A stretch of 47,297 nucleotides of DNA from a bacterium (GTDB taxonomy: Bacteria > Pseudomonadota > Gammaproteobacteria > Burkholderiales > Thiobacillaceae): contig WOUQ01000017.1 in NCBI GenBank assembly GCA_009772925.1, positions 1 through 47,297 on the forward strand, read 5' to 3'. Below, piece after piece: positions 14,516 through 23,086 of this stretch. Below the pieces are notes generated by a model. That model saw only the letters and a program-made list of their open reading frames with translations. It searched no databases and was not told the origin of the DNA. Positions within the stretch are counted from its first letter, which is position 1. Each line of letters opens with the position of its first letter. The translations under genes and the position numbers were made by a program.

Positions 14516-16999
14516 TCAGACGGCGATGCCGATTTCCGCCGCCACCGGTGTGTAGATATCCACCAACTCCTCCGGCGTGCGGATGCTGACCACTAGGGCG
14601 TAGCGGGCGCGGGAGTGCCAGCGGTCCAGCGCCTTGCGGGTGCGCCACCAGCCGGTGACGGGGTAGACGGCGAGGTAGCCGCAATCGGCGAGTTGCTCCG
14701 AGGCGCCTTGCCATAGGTCAGAATGCAATGAGCCGAGTTCGCGGGTGTCGGAGCCGACCACCCAGAAGTCGCTGTCGCTGACGCCGGTGCGCTCGTATTC
14801 CTCGTCGCGGGCGGCCTGGTTGATGCGCTGTTCGAAGGCTTCGTGGCTTTCCCCAGGCGCCTTGACCCGGAAGCGCAGGCCGTGGGAGGCGTAGCTGAAT
14901 TTGCCGCTCCAGCCACGTTGGCCGGGATTGGGCTGGATGAAATACGAGAGGGTGACGCGCATTTCGACCTGAGTACCCAGCGGCAATGCACGCAACGCCT
15001 CAGCAGGCCAGGGCAGGGCGTGGTAGTGGATGTCGCGGGCGCGGAGGGCGCCATCTTGTCCCTTGGTGAAAGGCTGCATTTCGTCCTGTATCACCAAAGT
15101 CAGGGCGTGTTTCGCGCTCCAAAGGGCGTCGTAAAGTTGCGGCACGCCAAAGCCGCAGGTGCGCAGCAACTGGCGTACGTTACCCTTGACCCGAAGGTTA
15201 CCGGCCGCCGCCTGCATGGCCGGCGTCCATTGCGCCGAATGCACCAGCAGAGCGCGCAGGGTTTCCGGCCAGAGGTTGGGGTAGTGATCTTGCAGGATGG
15301 CGGCCATGCGTGCGGCCAGGGCAGTGGCGGCGCTGGTTTCGCCAAAGGGGATGAGAGGTTTCGCGAGCGGTTCGTGGCCGGTGCTCAAGAGTTGCAGGCT
15401 GTCGAGGTCTTCCGGGAAGTTGAAGGCGGTATCGAGCGCCCAGTTGCCGCCCTCCAACACGATGTCCGGTTTGTTGGGCCATTTCTGCCGGCCGCTGGTG
15501 GGCCAACTGACCGCTGTGCAACTGGTAGGGGCGAGGCCGCCCGGAGGGGCGATCAATACCCGGCCGGGGTAGGTCTCTGCGTCGATCCGCCATTTCTCCG
15601 TATGCGCGCCGACGGTGAGGACGTTCCAGGCTTGAGCAGGGTCGTGGATGCCGTCGAGGGTGTTGCTGGCGGGGTAATCAGCAATGTGGGCATGCTCTGC
15701 ATTGCCGGCGGCTTGGAAGATCAGACGCGACACACCGTCCTCCATGCCGCTGGCCAACTTGTCCAATTGTGCGGACCAGGAGGAAGGCCGGCCCCGGTCG
15801 CGGGAGTCGGTGGTGGTGATAGCGGAACAGAAGGCCCGACGGCGGTTGGGCGCGGTGATGCTTACTCTGTCTACTGCTTGACTGTACCGATAGCCATAAA
15901 GATGTGGTGGGTTGTTGCCTTCTGGCGGTAAGACCTTTACTGATTCCAGGCAGTGGTCGGGTGCGGGGAAAGGTTGTTGCGCCAGGGTCTCGCTCAGGTC
16001 GCCATGCAGGGCAAGGCCGGCCATCGCGGTGCCGTGGCCGTGGTGGTCGTAGGTGCCCCAATCCGGGTGGCAGGCGTGTTTGTCCTGTTCGTCGAGGAAT
16101 GGCGCGAGCAACGGATGGTCTTCGTTGACGCCAGTGTCCAAAAGGCAGACGGCCGGGGCATCCGGTCCCGGCGGTTGTAGATGTCGGGCGGCTGCATCCA
16201 CGGCGGCTTGTTGCTGCACCGCATTCATGGCCGTGTAGAAGCTGGCGTTCTCCTTGGCCTTGCGCAGTTCGGCCATACCGCCCAACAGTTGCAGGGAACG
16301 GGCGAGTTGATCGCGGCTGCCACGCACCAGGACTACGCAGCGTTCGAGAAAACGCACTTCGTCTTCAGCAACTTCCAAATCCACTTGCACGGCGTGGTTG
16401 CGGAAGAAGCCGACTTCATCGAAACCTTCCCCGATGCGCAACCAGATTTCCCACCAGATCGGCGCTTCATCGCGCGGGAACAGATCGGGATCGTCGGTCC
16501 AGAGGGCTTCCAGGGCGGCCAGGCGGATGGAGGCGATGCTTTCCACCAGTTTTTTGTTTTTCGGGTGACGTTCCCCTTCCTTGTTGGTGGTGTCCTTGTC
16601 TGTGTTGAGATAGGCGTCAATGCGGCGGATGAAGTGGCCAATCTTGCCTTCGGGTACGAACACGGTAGCCAACATCCGATCGGCTTCCTGTTTCACCACT
16701 AGGAGTTCGATGTGGCTACGCGCAAAGTCCAGGCTTTCAAAGGCCAGTTCAAAACCAGGGTCGCTTGCGAAGGTGAGATAGACCCCCGCGCCTGCATCGC
16801 GGCCGATGGCCTTCTGCTCTGCGATCGTTGCGATTTCTTGCGCCTGTGCCTGTCGCAGCGCTTCCAGTAGTAGCGCGCCATGCTGTTGACGGTCGCGGTT
16901 GTTGAGGCGGAATTCGGCGTCGATCTTGCGGCTTGGGGGTCGGTAGGCCTTGGTGATCGCATTGTTGTTGAAGATCAGGTGCGGCAGTTTCTCCGCCAT
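14516..16999 (-). CDS. ietS: Subtilisin-like S8 protease of an IetAS defence system
   Basis: 827 residues. The first 270 residues have no named domain. The S8 protease core (about 280-620) has the catalytic triad visible: Asp288 in CLLDTGVNEDHPLL, His322 in HHGHGTAMAGLALHG, Ser556 in FGETSAATALAARMAA, with oxyanion Asn433 in FQAAGNAEH. A C-terminal beta-rich region continues to the end. No signal peptide, so it acts in the cytoplasm. Strong ribosome binding site GGGAGGA. It follows the AAA+ ATPase gene after 21 bases; this ATPase plus subtilase pair is the IetAS architecture, described as an anti-phage system. How the pair senses infection is not known. Catalytic residues are intact, so it is probably active. 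Confidence 0.87.
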   Translation of the reverse strand: MAEKLPHLIFNNNAITKAYRPPSRKIDAEFRLNNRDRQQHGALLLEALRQAQAQEIATIAEQKAIGRDAGAGVYLTFASDPGFELAFESLDFARSHIELLVVKQEADRMLATVFVPEGKIGHFIRRIDAYLNTDKDTTNKEGERHPKNKKLVESIASIRLAALEALWTDDPDLFPRDEAPIWWEIWLRIGEGFDEVGFFRNHAVQVDLEVAEDEVRFLERCVVLVRGSRDQLARSLQLLGGMAELRKAKENASFYTAMNAVQQQAAVDAAARHLQPPGPDAPAVCLLDTGVNEDHPLLAPFLDEQDKHACHPDWGTYDHHGHGTAMAGLALHGDLSETLAQQPFPAPDHCLESVKVLPPEGNNPPHLYGYRYSQAVDRVSITAPNRRRAFCSAITTTDSRDRGRPSSWSAQLDKLASGMEDGVSRLIFQAAGNAEHAHIADYPASNTLDGIHDPAQAWNVLTVGAHTEKWRIDAETYPGRVLIAPPGGLAPTSCTAVSWPTSGRQKWPNKPDIVLEGGNWALDTAFNFPEDLDSLQLLSTGHEPLAKPLIPFGETSAATALAARMAAILQDHYPNLWPETLRALLVHSAQWTPAMQAAAGNLRVKGNVRQLLRTCGFGVPQLYDALWSAKHALTLVIQDEMQPFTKGQDGALRARDIHYHALPWPAEALRALPLGTQVEMRVTLSYFIQPNPGQRGWSGKFSYASHGLRFRVKAPGESHEAFEQRINQAARDEEYERTGVSDSDFWVVGSDTRELGSLHSDLWQGASEQLADCGYLAVYPVTGWWRTRKALDRWHSRARYALVVSIRTPEELVDIYTPVAAEIGIAV

Positions 17000-17020
17000 G
17001 TATTCCTCCCTTGCTTTGGC

Positions 17021-17989
17021 TTATCGGTCGTGGATCGCCTTTCGTTCTTCCAGCGTGGCGCGGATGTCGGCCGTCTCCAAGAACGGACGGTCATGCAGGA
17101 TGGCGTGCTTGATGGCGTCTTCGCAGGCGCGGGTGAGGTCGCCGTGACTCAAGCCCATCGCGGCTGGAATGAGCGTCTTCCAGGCTAGCCGCCGGGTCTT
17201 GTAGCCGGCCAGTTTGGCCTTGAGGGTTTCGACGATGAGTTGATCATCCGGGACGGCGTAGCGGATGACGTCGTCGAAACGGCGGAACAGGGCGTGATCC
17301 AGGAGGTCCGGGTGGTTAGTGGCGGCGATGAGCAGGCTGTCGGACATGTCTTGCTCAATCAGTTGCAGAAAGCTGTTGAGCACCCGGCGGATTTCGCCGA
17401 CGTCGTTACCCAGCCCGCGCTGGCCGCCGATGGAGTCGAATTCGTCAAAGAGGTAGACGGCGCGGGTGCGGCGGATGGCGTCGAAGATGAGGCGCAGCTT
17501 GGCGGCGGTCTCGCCCATGAACTTGGTCATCAGGCTATCCAGGCGCACTACGAACAGCGGCAGGCTGAGTTCACCGGCGAGAACGGAAGCGGTAAGCGTC
17601 TTGCCTGTGCCCGGCGGGCCGACCAGAAGGAGTTTTTTGCGCGGGGCGAGGCCATGAGTGCGCAGCTTCTCGACTTGGCGTTGTTCCCGGATGAGGCGTT
17701 CCAGGCGGGCTTGGATGCCCTCGTCCAGCACCATATCGGCAAGACGCACCTTCGGGTAACTCGCTTGCAGCAGGTCCGCCATCTCGCCGCGCGGCTGGAC
17801 CAGGGGGATGGGTTGCCGAGACTGACGCGATTTGGCCTTGTCGATCAGGTCGCGCAGTTCCAGCGCCAGCTTGCCGTGGCCAATGCGCGCCTGATGGGCT
17901 GCCAGTTGCATGGCGACAGTGTTGAACCGTTCCTCATCGCCATCGATATGGGCGCGCAACAGGGCTTTGAGTTGGTCGGAACTGGGCAT
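17021..17989 (-). CDS. ietA: AAA+ ATPase of an IetAS defence system
   Basis: 322 residues. A helical N-terminal region (about 1-80) precedes an AAA+ core: Walker A GPPGTGKT (about 124-131), Walker B VYLFDEFD (Asp182, Glu183), sensor-type IAATNHP, and arginine finger-like ALFRRFDD. The fold resembles FtsH/spastin-like AAA proteins without a protease domain; the protease is the separate downstream S8 gene. The ATG at 17989 is preferred to an upstream TTG; the ribosome binding site is weak (GGACACC). First gene of the pair, transcribed leftward. The ATPase presumably controls or feeds the protease, by analogy with other AAA-protease pairs. Confidence 0.87.
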   Translation of the reverse strand: MPSSDQLKALLRAHIDGDEERFNTVAMQLAAHQARIGHGKLALELRDLIDKAKSRQSRQPIPLVQPRGEMADLLQASYPKVRLADMVLDEGIQARLERLIREQRQVEKLRTHGLAPRKKLLLVGPPGTGKTLTASVLAGELSLPLFVVRLDSLMTKFMGETAAKLRLIFDAIRRTRAVYLFDEFDSIGGQRGLGNDVGEIRRVLNSFLQLIEQDMSDSLLIAATNHPDLLDHALFRRFDDVIRYAVPDDQLIVETLKAKLAGYKTRRLAWKTLIPAAMGLSHGDLTRACEDAIKHAILHDRPFLETADIRATLEERKAIHDR

Positions 17990-18179
17990 GGTGTCCAATA
18001 TCGCGGTATGTGCGGCAGGTAAGGTTACTGAAGCAATTGTCCCTTGTCTTGGCGAACGTGCCCAGCCCTGCCGAAAATGACGCCGCTATTAGAACGGTGC
18101 GAATTCGCGGCGTCTCAGGCAAGTGTCAGATTGAAGCGGACGTTCAAACGGCTGTAAGAGTCGGGAGGGCTTGGGGGCA

Positions 18180-18599
18180 GCTTCTGGCCAAAGGGTTGGA
18201 TACCACCACCGGCATCGGCCTGCCGCAACCGCGCCCTCAACACCGCCATGTCCCGACGGTGGCATGATCCCCTTGGCCTGCCCCCCATAGCCCGCAGCCA
18301 CGGCCAGTTGCTCCTCGGTCACGTCCACGCCCAGCAAGCTTCCCGACTCCCCCACCCGTTGCGCCAGGACGTAGACGCGCGGCCCGAGCCGCAGCCCATG
18401 TCGAGCATGTTCAAGCCTTGGAGCAGGGTCAAGCAGACCAGGCCACAGCCGCAGTAGCGCGCCGTCCCTTCCTGGTGGATGCGGGCGAGCAAGGGCAAAT
18501 CCGTTCCGGCATCAGGCTGACGTCGCGGCAGGCGAAGGTGCCCGGGTCGGCGCTGGTTTTCAACGGGTGGGCGTCGTGGTCCTTCACCGGTTCGTGCAT
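18180..18599 (-). pseudogene. Decayed ArsM-type (arsenite) methyltransferase
   Basis: An intact GAGGAGG ribosome binding site and ATG start a reading frame like the cyanobacterial-type ArsM group: MHEPVKD...LKTSADPGTFAC...MPER. The frame shifts near 18498 into LPLLARIHQEGTARYCGCGL and LNMLDMGCGSGR (SAM motif I), and shifts again near 18378 into VYVLAQRVGESGSLLGVDV and TEEQLAVA. Family similarity fades after about 18290; a possible VVVSN remnant lies near 18200. At least two frameshifts and loss of the C-terminal half leave no working enzyme. It starts 10 bases after the TVP38-rhodanese gene, as the last gene of that operon. Its lost 3' half ends where the ietAS upstream region begins. The exact 3' boundary is uncertain. 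Confidence 0.75.
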
Positions 18600-18609
18600 C
18601 GTGACCTCC

Positions 18610-19584
18610 TCATCGCGATTCGTCCTCCACCGGCCAGCCCCGGCCGCGCCAGGCGGTCATGCCGCCGCGGATCACCCGGGCGTCGGCGAAGCCGGCCTCG
18701 GCCAGTAGCCGGGCGGCCTGGGCGGAGCGGCGGTCGGTGCGGCAGACCAGGCGGATGGGACGGGTCTTGCGGTCTTCCAGTTCAGCCAGCCGGCTGGGCA
18801 GTTCTTCCAGGGGCAGGCTCAGGGCGCCGGCGATGTGGCCCTGCTCGCCGGTGAAATCGGCGCTGGGGCGCACGTCCAGCACCAGCACGTCGGCATCGGT
18901 GTCGAGGTCCTGCTTCAGGGCTTCCACCGGCAGCATGGCGGGCTGCCGCAGCTTGCGCACCAGGCGGGGCAGGAAGGCCACGGCGGCCAGCAGGGCGAGG
19001 GCGATGAGCACGTTGCGGACCATGCCCTCGCCGCCGGCCAGGGCCTCGCGCCCGGCGTGGCCCAGCCAGGTGTAGGCCAGGGCGCCGGGCAGCATGAAGA
19101 CCCAGGAGGCCAGCACGTAGGCGAGGAAGGGGATGCGCGTCAGGCCCAGGGCGTAGTTGAGCAGGTTGAAGGGGAACAGCGGCACCAGACGCACGAAGGC
19201 GACAAAGCGCCAGCCCTCCGCGCTCACCCCGTCGTTGAGGCTTTGCAGGCGCGGGCCGGCCTTGCGCGTCACCCAGTCCGAACCCAGGTAGCGTGCGATG
19301 AGGAAAGCGAGGGAGGCGCCTATCGTCGCGCCGGTCAGGTTCCACAGGGTGCCCCAGAACGGCCCGAACAGCGCGCCGCCGGCCAGGGTCAGCACCGAGC
19401 CGGGCAGGAACAGCACGGCGGCCAGGGCATAGACGGCCATGAACAGCAGCGGCCCGGCCACCCCGGCGCCATCCACCCAGGCTTGCAGGGCGGCGGCGTC
19501 GAAGTGGTCGCGGTAAAGGATGGCGGCGGCGATGGCGGCCAGCAGGGCCAGGCCGATCAGGATGCGGGGCAGGGTTTTGCTCAT
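18610..19584 (-). CDS. TVP38/TMEM64 membrane protein fused to a rhodanese domain
   Basis: 324 residues. Residues 1-210 are a TVP38/TMEM64 (DedA-like, SNARE-associated) membrane domain with helices at about 8-24, 44-60, 66-98, 155-172 and 190-206, and the core patterns LPGSVLTLAGGALFGPFWGTL and FVAFVRLVPLFPFNLLNYALG. Residues about 220-320 are a rhodanese domain with LDVRPSADF and the active Cys281 in VCRTDRRSAQAA. Rhodaneses carry sulfur (or selenium) as a persulfide. Its ATG overlaps the stop of the sterol-desaturase gene (ATGA). It shares an operon with an ArsR-rhodanese regulator and the ArsM remnant. The fusion suggests transport or handling of a sulfur-, selenium- or arsenic-containing solute at the inner membrane, inferred only. 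Confidence 0.85.
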   Translation of the reverse strand: MSKTLPRILIGLALLAAIAAAILYRDHFDAAALQAWVDGAGVAGPLLFMAVYALAAVLFLPGSVLTLAGGALFGPFWGTLWNLTGATIGASLAFLIARYLGSDWVTRKAGPRLQSLNDGVSAEGWRFVAFVRLVPLFPFNLLNYALGLTRIPFLAYVLASWVFMLPGALAYTWLGHAGREALAGGEGMVRNVLIALALLAAVAFLPRLVRKLRQPAMLPVEALKQDLDTDADVLVLDVRPSADFTGEQGHIAGALSLPLEELPSRLAELEDRKTRPIRLVCRTDRRSAQAARLLAEAGFADARVIRGGMTAWRGRGWPVEDESR

Positions 19585-20441
19585 CGCGGGGCTTCCTCGA
19601 AGTTGCGCCGGTTGATGGCGTAGTCGGTGATCTCGCCCTTGAACGGCAGCAATAGCATGCCGTCCAGGCGGTCCACCTCGCGCGGGTCGGTGTGGCCGCG
19701 GATACCAATGGTCATGCCCAGGTGGCCGCCGCGCGGCTGGTCGCGATAAGTGCCGAACAACCGGTCCCACCAGGGTAGATTGAAGCCGAAGTTGGAGTTG
19801 CACTCGTCATCCTCCACCGAGTGATGCACCCGGTGCATGTCCGGCGTCACCACGAACCAGCGCAACACGCGGTCCAGGCCAGCGGGCAGGCGGATGTTGC
19901 CGTGGTTGAACATGGCGGTGGCGTTGAGCAGCACCTCGAAGATCACCACGGCCACAACGGGCGGGCCCAGCACGACGATGGTGGCGAACTTGATGAGCAT
20001 GGACAGGAGGATCTCGATGGGATGGAAGCGCGCCCCGGTGGTCACGTCGTAATCCAGGTCGGCGTGGTGCACCCGGTGCAGCCGCCACAGGGCCGGCACG
20101 GCATGGACCATGACGTGCTGCAGCCAGATGACGAAGTCCATGGCGACCACCGCCAGGGGGATGGCCAGAATGGCGGGAACCTGGAAGTGGTTGAGCAGGC
20201 CCCAGCCGTGTTCCGCCGCGAAGGCCGCCACCCCCACCGCCGCCAGGGGAAAGAGCAGGCGCAGCAGGACGGTATTGAGCACCACGAGGCCCAGGTTGCT
20301 GGACCAGCGCAGGACCTTGGAGACGGTGAGCGCCCGGCGCGGCGCGGCCACTTCCCACAACGCCACCACGGCGAAGACGCCGAGGAAGAAACCGAGGCGG
20401 ATGGCCGGTTCATGGCTCAGGATGAAGTGCTCCCCGTTCAT
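19581..20441 (-). CDS. Sterol desaturase/fatty acid hydroxylase family protein
   Basis: 286-residue membrane protein of the fatty-acid hydroxylase superfamily, a di-iron oxygenase group. His clusters that bind the iron pair are visible: HVMVH (His109, His113), LHRVHH (His122-126), then FHPIE and, later, MHRVHHS. Several hydrophobic segments lie between residues 15 and 180. It overlaps the next gene by four bases and follows the small secreted protein by 28. Possible substrates are lipids or isoprenoids; none can be read from sequence. Its regular placement between an ArsR-rhodanese regulator and a TVP38-rhodanese suggests a lipid-modifying step linked to sulfur or metalloid stress, an inference. 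Confidence 0.88.
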   Translation of the reverse strand: MNGEHFILSHEPAIRLGFFLGVFAVVALWEVAAPRRALTVSKVLRWSSNLGLVVLNTVLLRLLFPLAAVGVAAFAAEHGWGLLNHFQVPAILAIPLAVVAMDFVIWLQHVMVHAVPALWRLHRVHHADLDYDVTTGARFHPIEILLSMLIKFATIVVLGPPVVAVVIFEVLLNATAMFNHGNIRLPAGLDRVLRWFVVTPDMHRVHHSVEDDECNSNFGFNLPWWDRLFGTYRDQPRGGHLGMTIGIRGHTDPREVDRLDGMLLLPFKGEITDYAINRRNFEEAPR

Positions 20442-20469
20442 CGGCGTCTCCCGGGCGCGCCACGCAGCC

Positions 20470-20679
20470 TCATTTGCCGCCGCTCCTGATCATGCCGCGC
20501 AGGTCCTCGTATTCCTTGCGCACCTTCTCGTTGAAGAGCAGGCCGGGCGGGTCCTTGTTGACGAAGGTGAGCACCTTGCGCCCGGCGGCATCCACCGCGC
20601 CGGGGACGGCATGGCTCTGCTGGGCCACCGCGGGCAGGGCGAGCGTCAGAAGAAGCAGGGAAGTGAGCAGTGGTTGCAT
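20470..20679 (-). CDS. Small secreted protein of unknown function
   Basis: 69 residues: a clear signal peptide (MQPLLTSLLLLTLALPAVA, cut after AVA) and a mature part of about 50 residues, QQSHAVPGAVDAAGRKVLTF then VNKDPPGLLFNEKVRKEYED. GGAGAT-like ribosome binding site upstream. No Cys in the mature part. It sits between the ArsR-rhodanese regulator and the sterol-desaturase-like gene in one minus-strand operon. I do not recognise a family. Confidence 0.7.
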   Translation of the reverse strand: MQPLLTSLLLLTLALPAVAQQSHAVPGAVDAAGRKVLTFVNKDPPGLLFNEKVRKEYEDLRGMIRSGGK

Positions 20680-20796
20680 GGCGATCTCCTCGCGTTGCGT
20701 GAGCGTTCGCGGGTCGCAAAACCCGCGCCTGGGTGGCCGGCGCGACCAGCCTCCGGAAGGCTCGGCGTGGCGCGCCGGACCTTCATTCCTGATCCT

Positions 20797-21471
20797 TCAA
20801 ACCGTCTCCATCACCACCGGCAAGCCACCGGCGCGCCACTCCGCCACGCCGTCTTCCAGGCGGATGGCCTGGAAGCCTTCCCGGCGCAGCAATTCCACAG
20901 CCTCCACCGCCATCAGGCAGAACGGTCCCCGGCAATAGGCCACCACCGGCTTGTCGCGCGGCAGTTCCGCCAGGCGCTGGCGCAGCTCCTCCAGCGGCAG
21001 GGAGCGGGCGTAGGGCAGATGCCCGGCCTGGTATTCCTGCGCCGGACGCACGTCCAGCACCGTCAACTCGCCTTCCTTTGCCCGCGCCAAAAGGTCTTCG
21101 CGCGAGACCGGCTTCAGCTCGTGGGCGTGTTCCTGCAACTTGGCCAGGGCCGCCCGCAAGCCCAGCAGGCGGTCTTCCGCCAGGGAGCGGATGGCGACCC
21201 AGAAATCCGCCACGGCCTCGCTGGAGAGCCGGTAGAAGACGTTCTTGCCGTCCTTGCGGGTCTCCACCAGATGCGCCAGGCGCAACTCCTTCAGATGGGC
21301 GCTGGCCAGCTTGAGGGAGATCTCCGCTTCCGTCGCCAGGCGCTCAACCGGCTTCTCACCCTGGGCCAGCAACTCGATCAGTTCCAGCCGCTTCGGGCTG
21401 CACACGGCCTTGCCGATGCGCGCGACCTGCGCATAGAGCACGTCCTTGACTTGTCTTTCGGTGGTTTCCAT
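20797..21471 (-). CDS. ArsR-family regulator fused to a rhodanese domain
   Basis: 224 residues. ArsR/SmtB winged helix in residues about 10-95 (SPKRLELIELLAQGEKPVERLA, ISLKLASAHLKELRLAHLVETRKDGKNVFYRL split across wing). Rhodanese domain in about 120-220 with LDVRPAQEY and YCRGPFC (Cys180, Cys185). No CVC-type metal site is seen; Cys24 is the only N-terminal Cys. Such fusions resemble sulfide/persulfide-sensing regulators (BigR/SqrR-like) but sense through an added rhodanese. GGAG precedes ATG 21471, and a TCCAAT-ATTC-ATTGGA palindrome ends only 8 bases upstream of the start, a likely self-operator. It probably controls the whole minus-strand operon down to the ArsM remnant. Confidence 0.88.
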   Translation of the reverse strand: METTERQVKDVLYAQVARIGKAVCSPKRLELIELLAQGEKPVERLATEAEISLKLASAHLKELRLAHLVETRKDGKNVFYRLSSEAVADFWVAIRSLAEDRLLGLRAALAKLQEHAHELKPVSREDLLARAKEGELTVLDVRPAQEYQAGHLPYARSLPLEELRQRLAELPRDKPVVAYCRGPFCLMAVEAVELLRREGFQAIRLEDGVAEWRAGGLPVVMETV

Positions 21472-21478
21472 CAATTAC

Positions 21479-21494
21479 TCCAATATTCATTGGA
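21479..21494. promoter_or_regulatory. Palindromic operator of the ArsR-rhodanese operon
   Basis: Perfect palindrome TCCAAT-ATTC-ATTGGA just upstream of the regulator start, in an AT-rich island (TTAGTTGATAAAT follows) within very GC-rich DNA. Size and position fit an ArsR-type operator overlapping the promoter. Binding is inferred. Confidence 0.6.
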
Positions 21495-21745
21495 ATGTTA
21501 GTTGATAAATCGTCAATCCTCAATCCCTATTTCCGCAAGCGCTTTGCGCTCCTTCGCCATTTTCGCTGGCCAGCCAGATCCTGTTCGACCTGGACTGTGG
21601 CCCCGGCCACGCCGGCACGGCCAAGAAGGAAATGACGGTAGCCAGGGGTGGTATCGCGGAGTCCGCAAGACCGTAAACCCGAGTGAGCTAGAATTGCCCC
21701 ACCTTTACTCCAAACCGCGCGCCCCAGGGCGATGGGCGGTTGATC

Positions 21746-23059
21746 ATGGACATCGCCTTACTGCTGTTTCTCATCCTGCTCAACGGCGTCTTCGCCATGG
21801 CGGAAATCGCCGTGGTCTCTTCCCGCAAGGCCAGGCTCCAGCGCCTGGCGGAAGACGGCAGTCCCGGCGCCGGCTCGGCCCTGGCGTTACACGCCGATCC
21901 CTCCAACTTCCTTTCCACCATCCAGGTCGGCATCACCTCCATCGGCATCCTCAGCGGCGCCATCGGCGAGACGGCGCTGGCCGATCCCCTGGCGGCCTGG
22001 CTCAGCGGCTGGGACCTGCTGGCGCCCTACGCTTATTGGATTTCCCTTACCGTGGTGGTGGTGGTGCTGACCTATTTCGCCGTGGTGGTGGGTGAGCTGG
22101 TGCCCAAGCGCCTGGCCCTGATGGCCCCGGAAGGCATCGCCTCGCTGGTGGCGCGGCCCATGAATCTGCTGACGCGCGCCACGCGGCCTCTGGTGTGGCT
22201 GCTGTCCACCTCCTCCAGCGTGGTGCTGCGTGTCCTCGGCGCGAAACGCAAGGAGGAGCCGCCGGTCACCGACGACGAGATCAACGTGCTCATGGAGCAG
22301 GGCGCCGAGGCCGGCGTGTTCCACGAAAGCGAGCAGGAGATCGTCTCCAACGTGCTGCGCCTGGACGAACAGCGCATCGCCGCCATCATGACCCACCGCA
22401 GCGACATCTACCTGATCGACCTGGACGAGCCGGAGGAGGAAATCCGCCAGCGCCTGGCCGAGAGCCCATTCGAGCGCATCGTCGTCTGCCGCGATGGACT
22501 GGAACACATCGCCGGCATCCTGCGCACCTCCGACCTGCTGCAACCCATGCTGAGCGGCGCCCCCCTGGACATCGAAAGCCGCCTGCGCGAACCGCTCTAC
22601 GTGCCGGACAGCGTGACCACCACGCAGTTGCTGGAGAGTTTCCGCCAGTCGCGCATGCAGATCGCCCTGATCGTCGACGAATACGGCGAGCTCGAGGGCT
22701 TGGTCACCCTCACCGACGTGCTCACCTCCATCGTCGGCGACCTGCCCTCCGCCGAAGGGCCGGACGACATGGACGTGGTGCAAAGGGAGGATGGCTCCTG
22801 GCTGGTGGACGGCAGCGTCACCGCGGAACGCCTGAAGTCGGTGTTCGACATCGAGGCCGATCTGCCCGGCGAGGAGGAGAACGCCTACAACACCCTGGGT
22901 GGTTTCGTCATGCACATGCTCGGCCGCGTGCCCACCGTCGCCGACCACTTCGACTGGGAAGGCCTGCGCTTCGAGGTGGTGGACATGGACCGCAACCGCG
23001 TCGACAAGGTGCTGGTATCCCGCCTGCCGGAAGGCCCGGCCAAACCCGGCGAAGCCTGA
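21746..23059 (+). CDS. CorC/HlyC family membrane protein (CNNM + CBS)
   Basis: 437 residues. CNNM/DUF21 membrane domain in about 1-185 (LILLNGVFAMAEIAVVSSRKARLQ, FLSTIQVGITSIGILSGAIGE), a CBS pair in about 200-330 (MTHRSDIYLIDLDEP, ALIVDEYGELEGLVTLTDVLTSIVGD), and a CorC_HlyC domain at the C-terminus (about 345-430). These proteins are linked to Mg2+/Co2+ efflux; the older name haemolysin is misleading. The ATG at 21746 is used; an in-frame TTG two codons earlier is possible. A TAGAAT box about 55 bases upstream could be the -10 element. Single gene, no link seen to neighbours. Confidence 0.9.
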   Translation: MDIALLLFLILLNGVFAMAEIAVVSSRKARLQRLAEDGSPGAGSALALHADPSNFLSTIQVGITSIGILSGAIGETALADPLAAWLSGWDLLAPYAYWISLTVVVVVLTYFAVVVGELVPKRLALMAPEGIASLVARPMNLLTRATRPLVWLLSTSSSVVLRVLGAKRKEEPPVTDDEINVLMEQGAEAGVFHESEQEIVSNVLRLDEQRIAAIMTHRSDIYLIDLDEPEEEIRQRLAESPFERIVVCRDGLEHIAGILRTSDLLQPMLSGAPLDIESRLREPLYVPDSVTTTQLLESFRQSRMQIALIVDEYGELEGLVTLTDVLTSIVGDLPSAEGPDDMDVVQREDGSWLVDGSVTAERLKSVFDIEADLPGEEENAYNTLGGFVMHMLGRVPTVADHFDWEGLRFEVVDMDRNRVDKVLVSRLPEGPAKPGEA

Positions 23060-23086
23060 TCCGCGCCGGCGGAACGGCGGTCCCAC

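Noticed and set aside
18089-18355. An 88-codon minus-strand frame read as a small gene
   Set aside because: Its start (GESGSLLGVDVTEEQLAVA) is the middle of the decayed ArsM-type gene, so it is a fragment of that pseudogene, not a gene.
21570-21690. Short segment upstream of the CorC-like gene reading LFDLDCGPGHAGTAKKEM, similar to a methyltransferase SAM motif
   Set aside because: Only one motif-like stretch, no start or flanking family pattern; too short to call a remnant.
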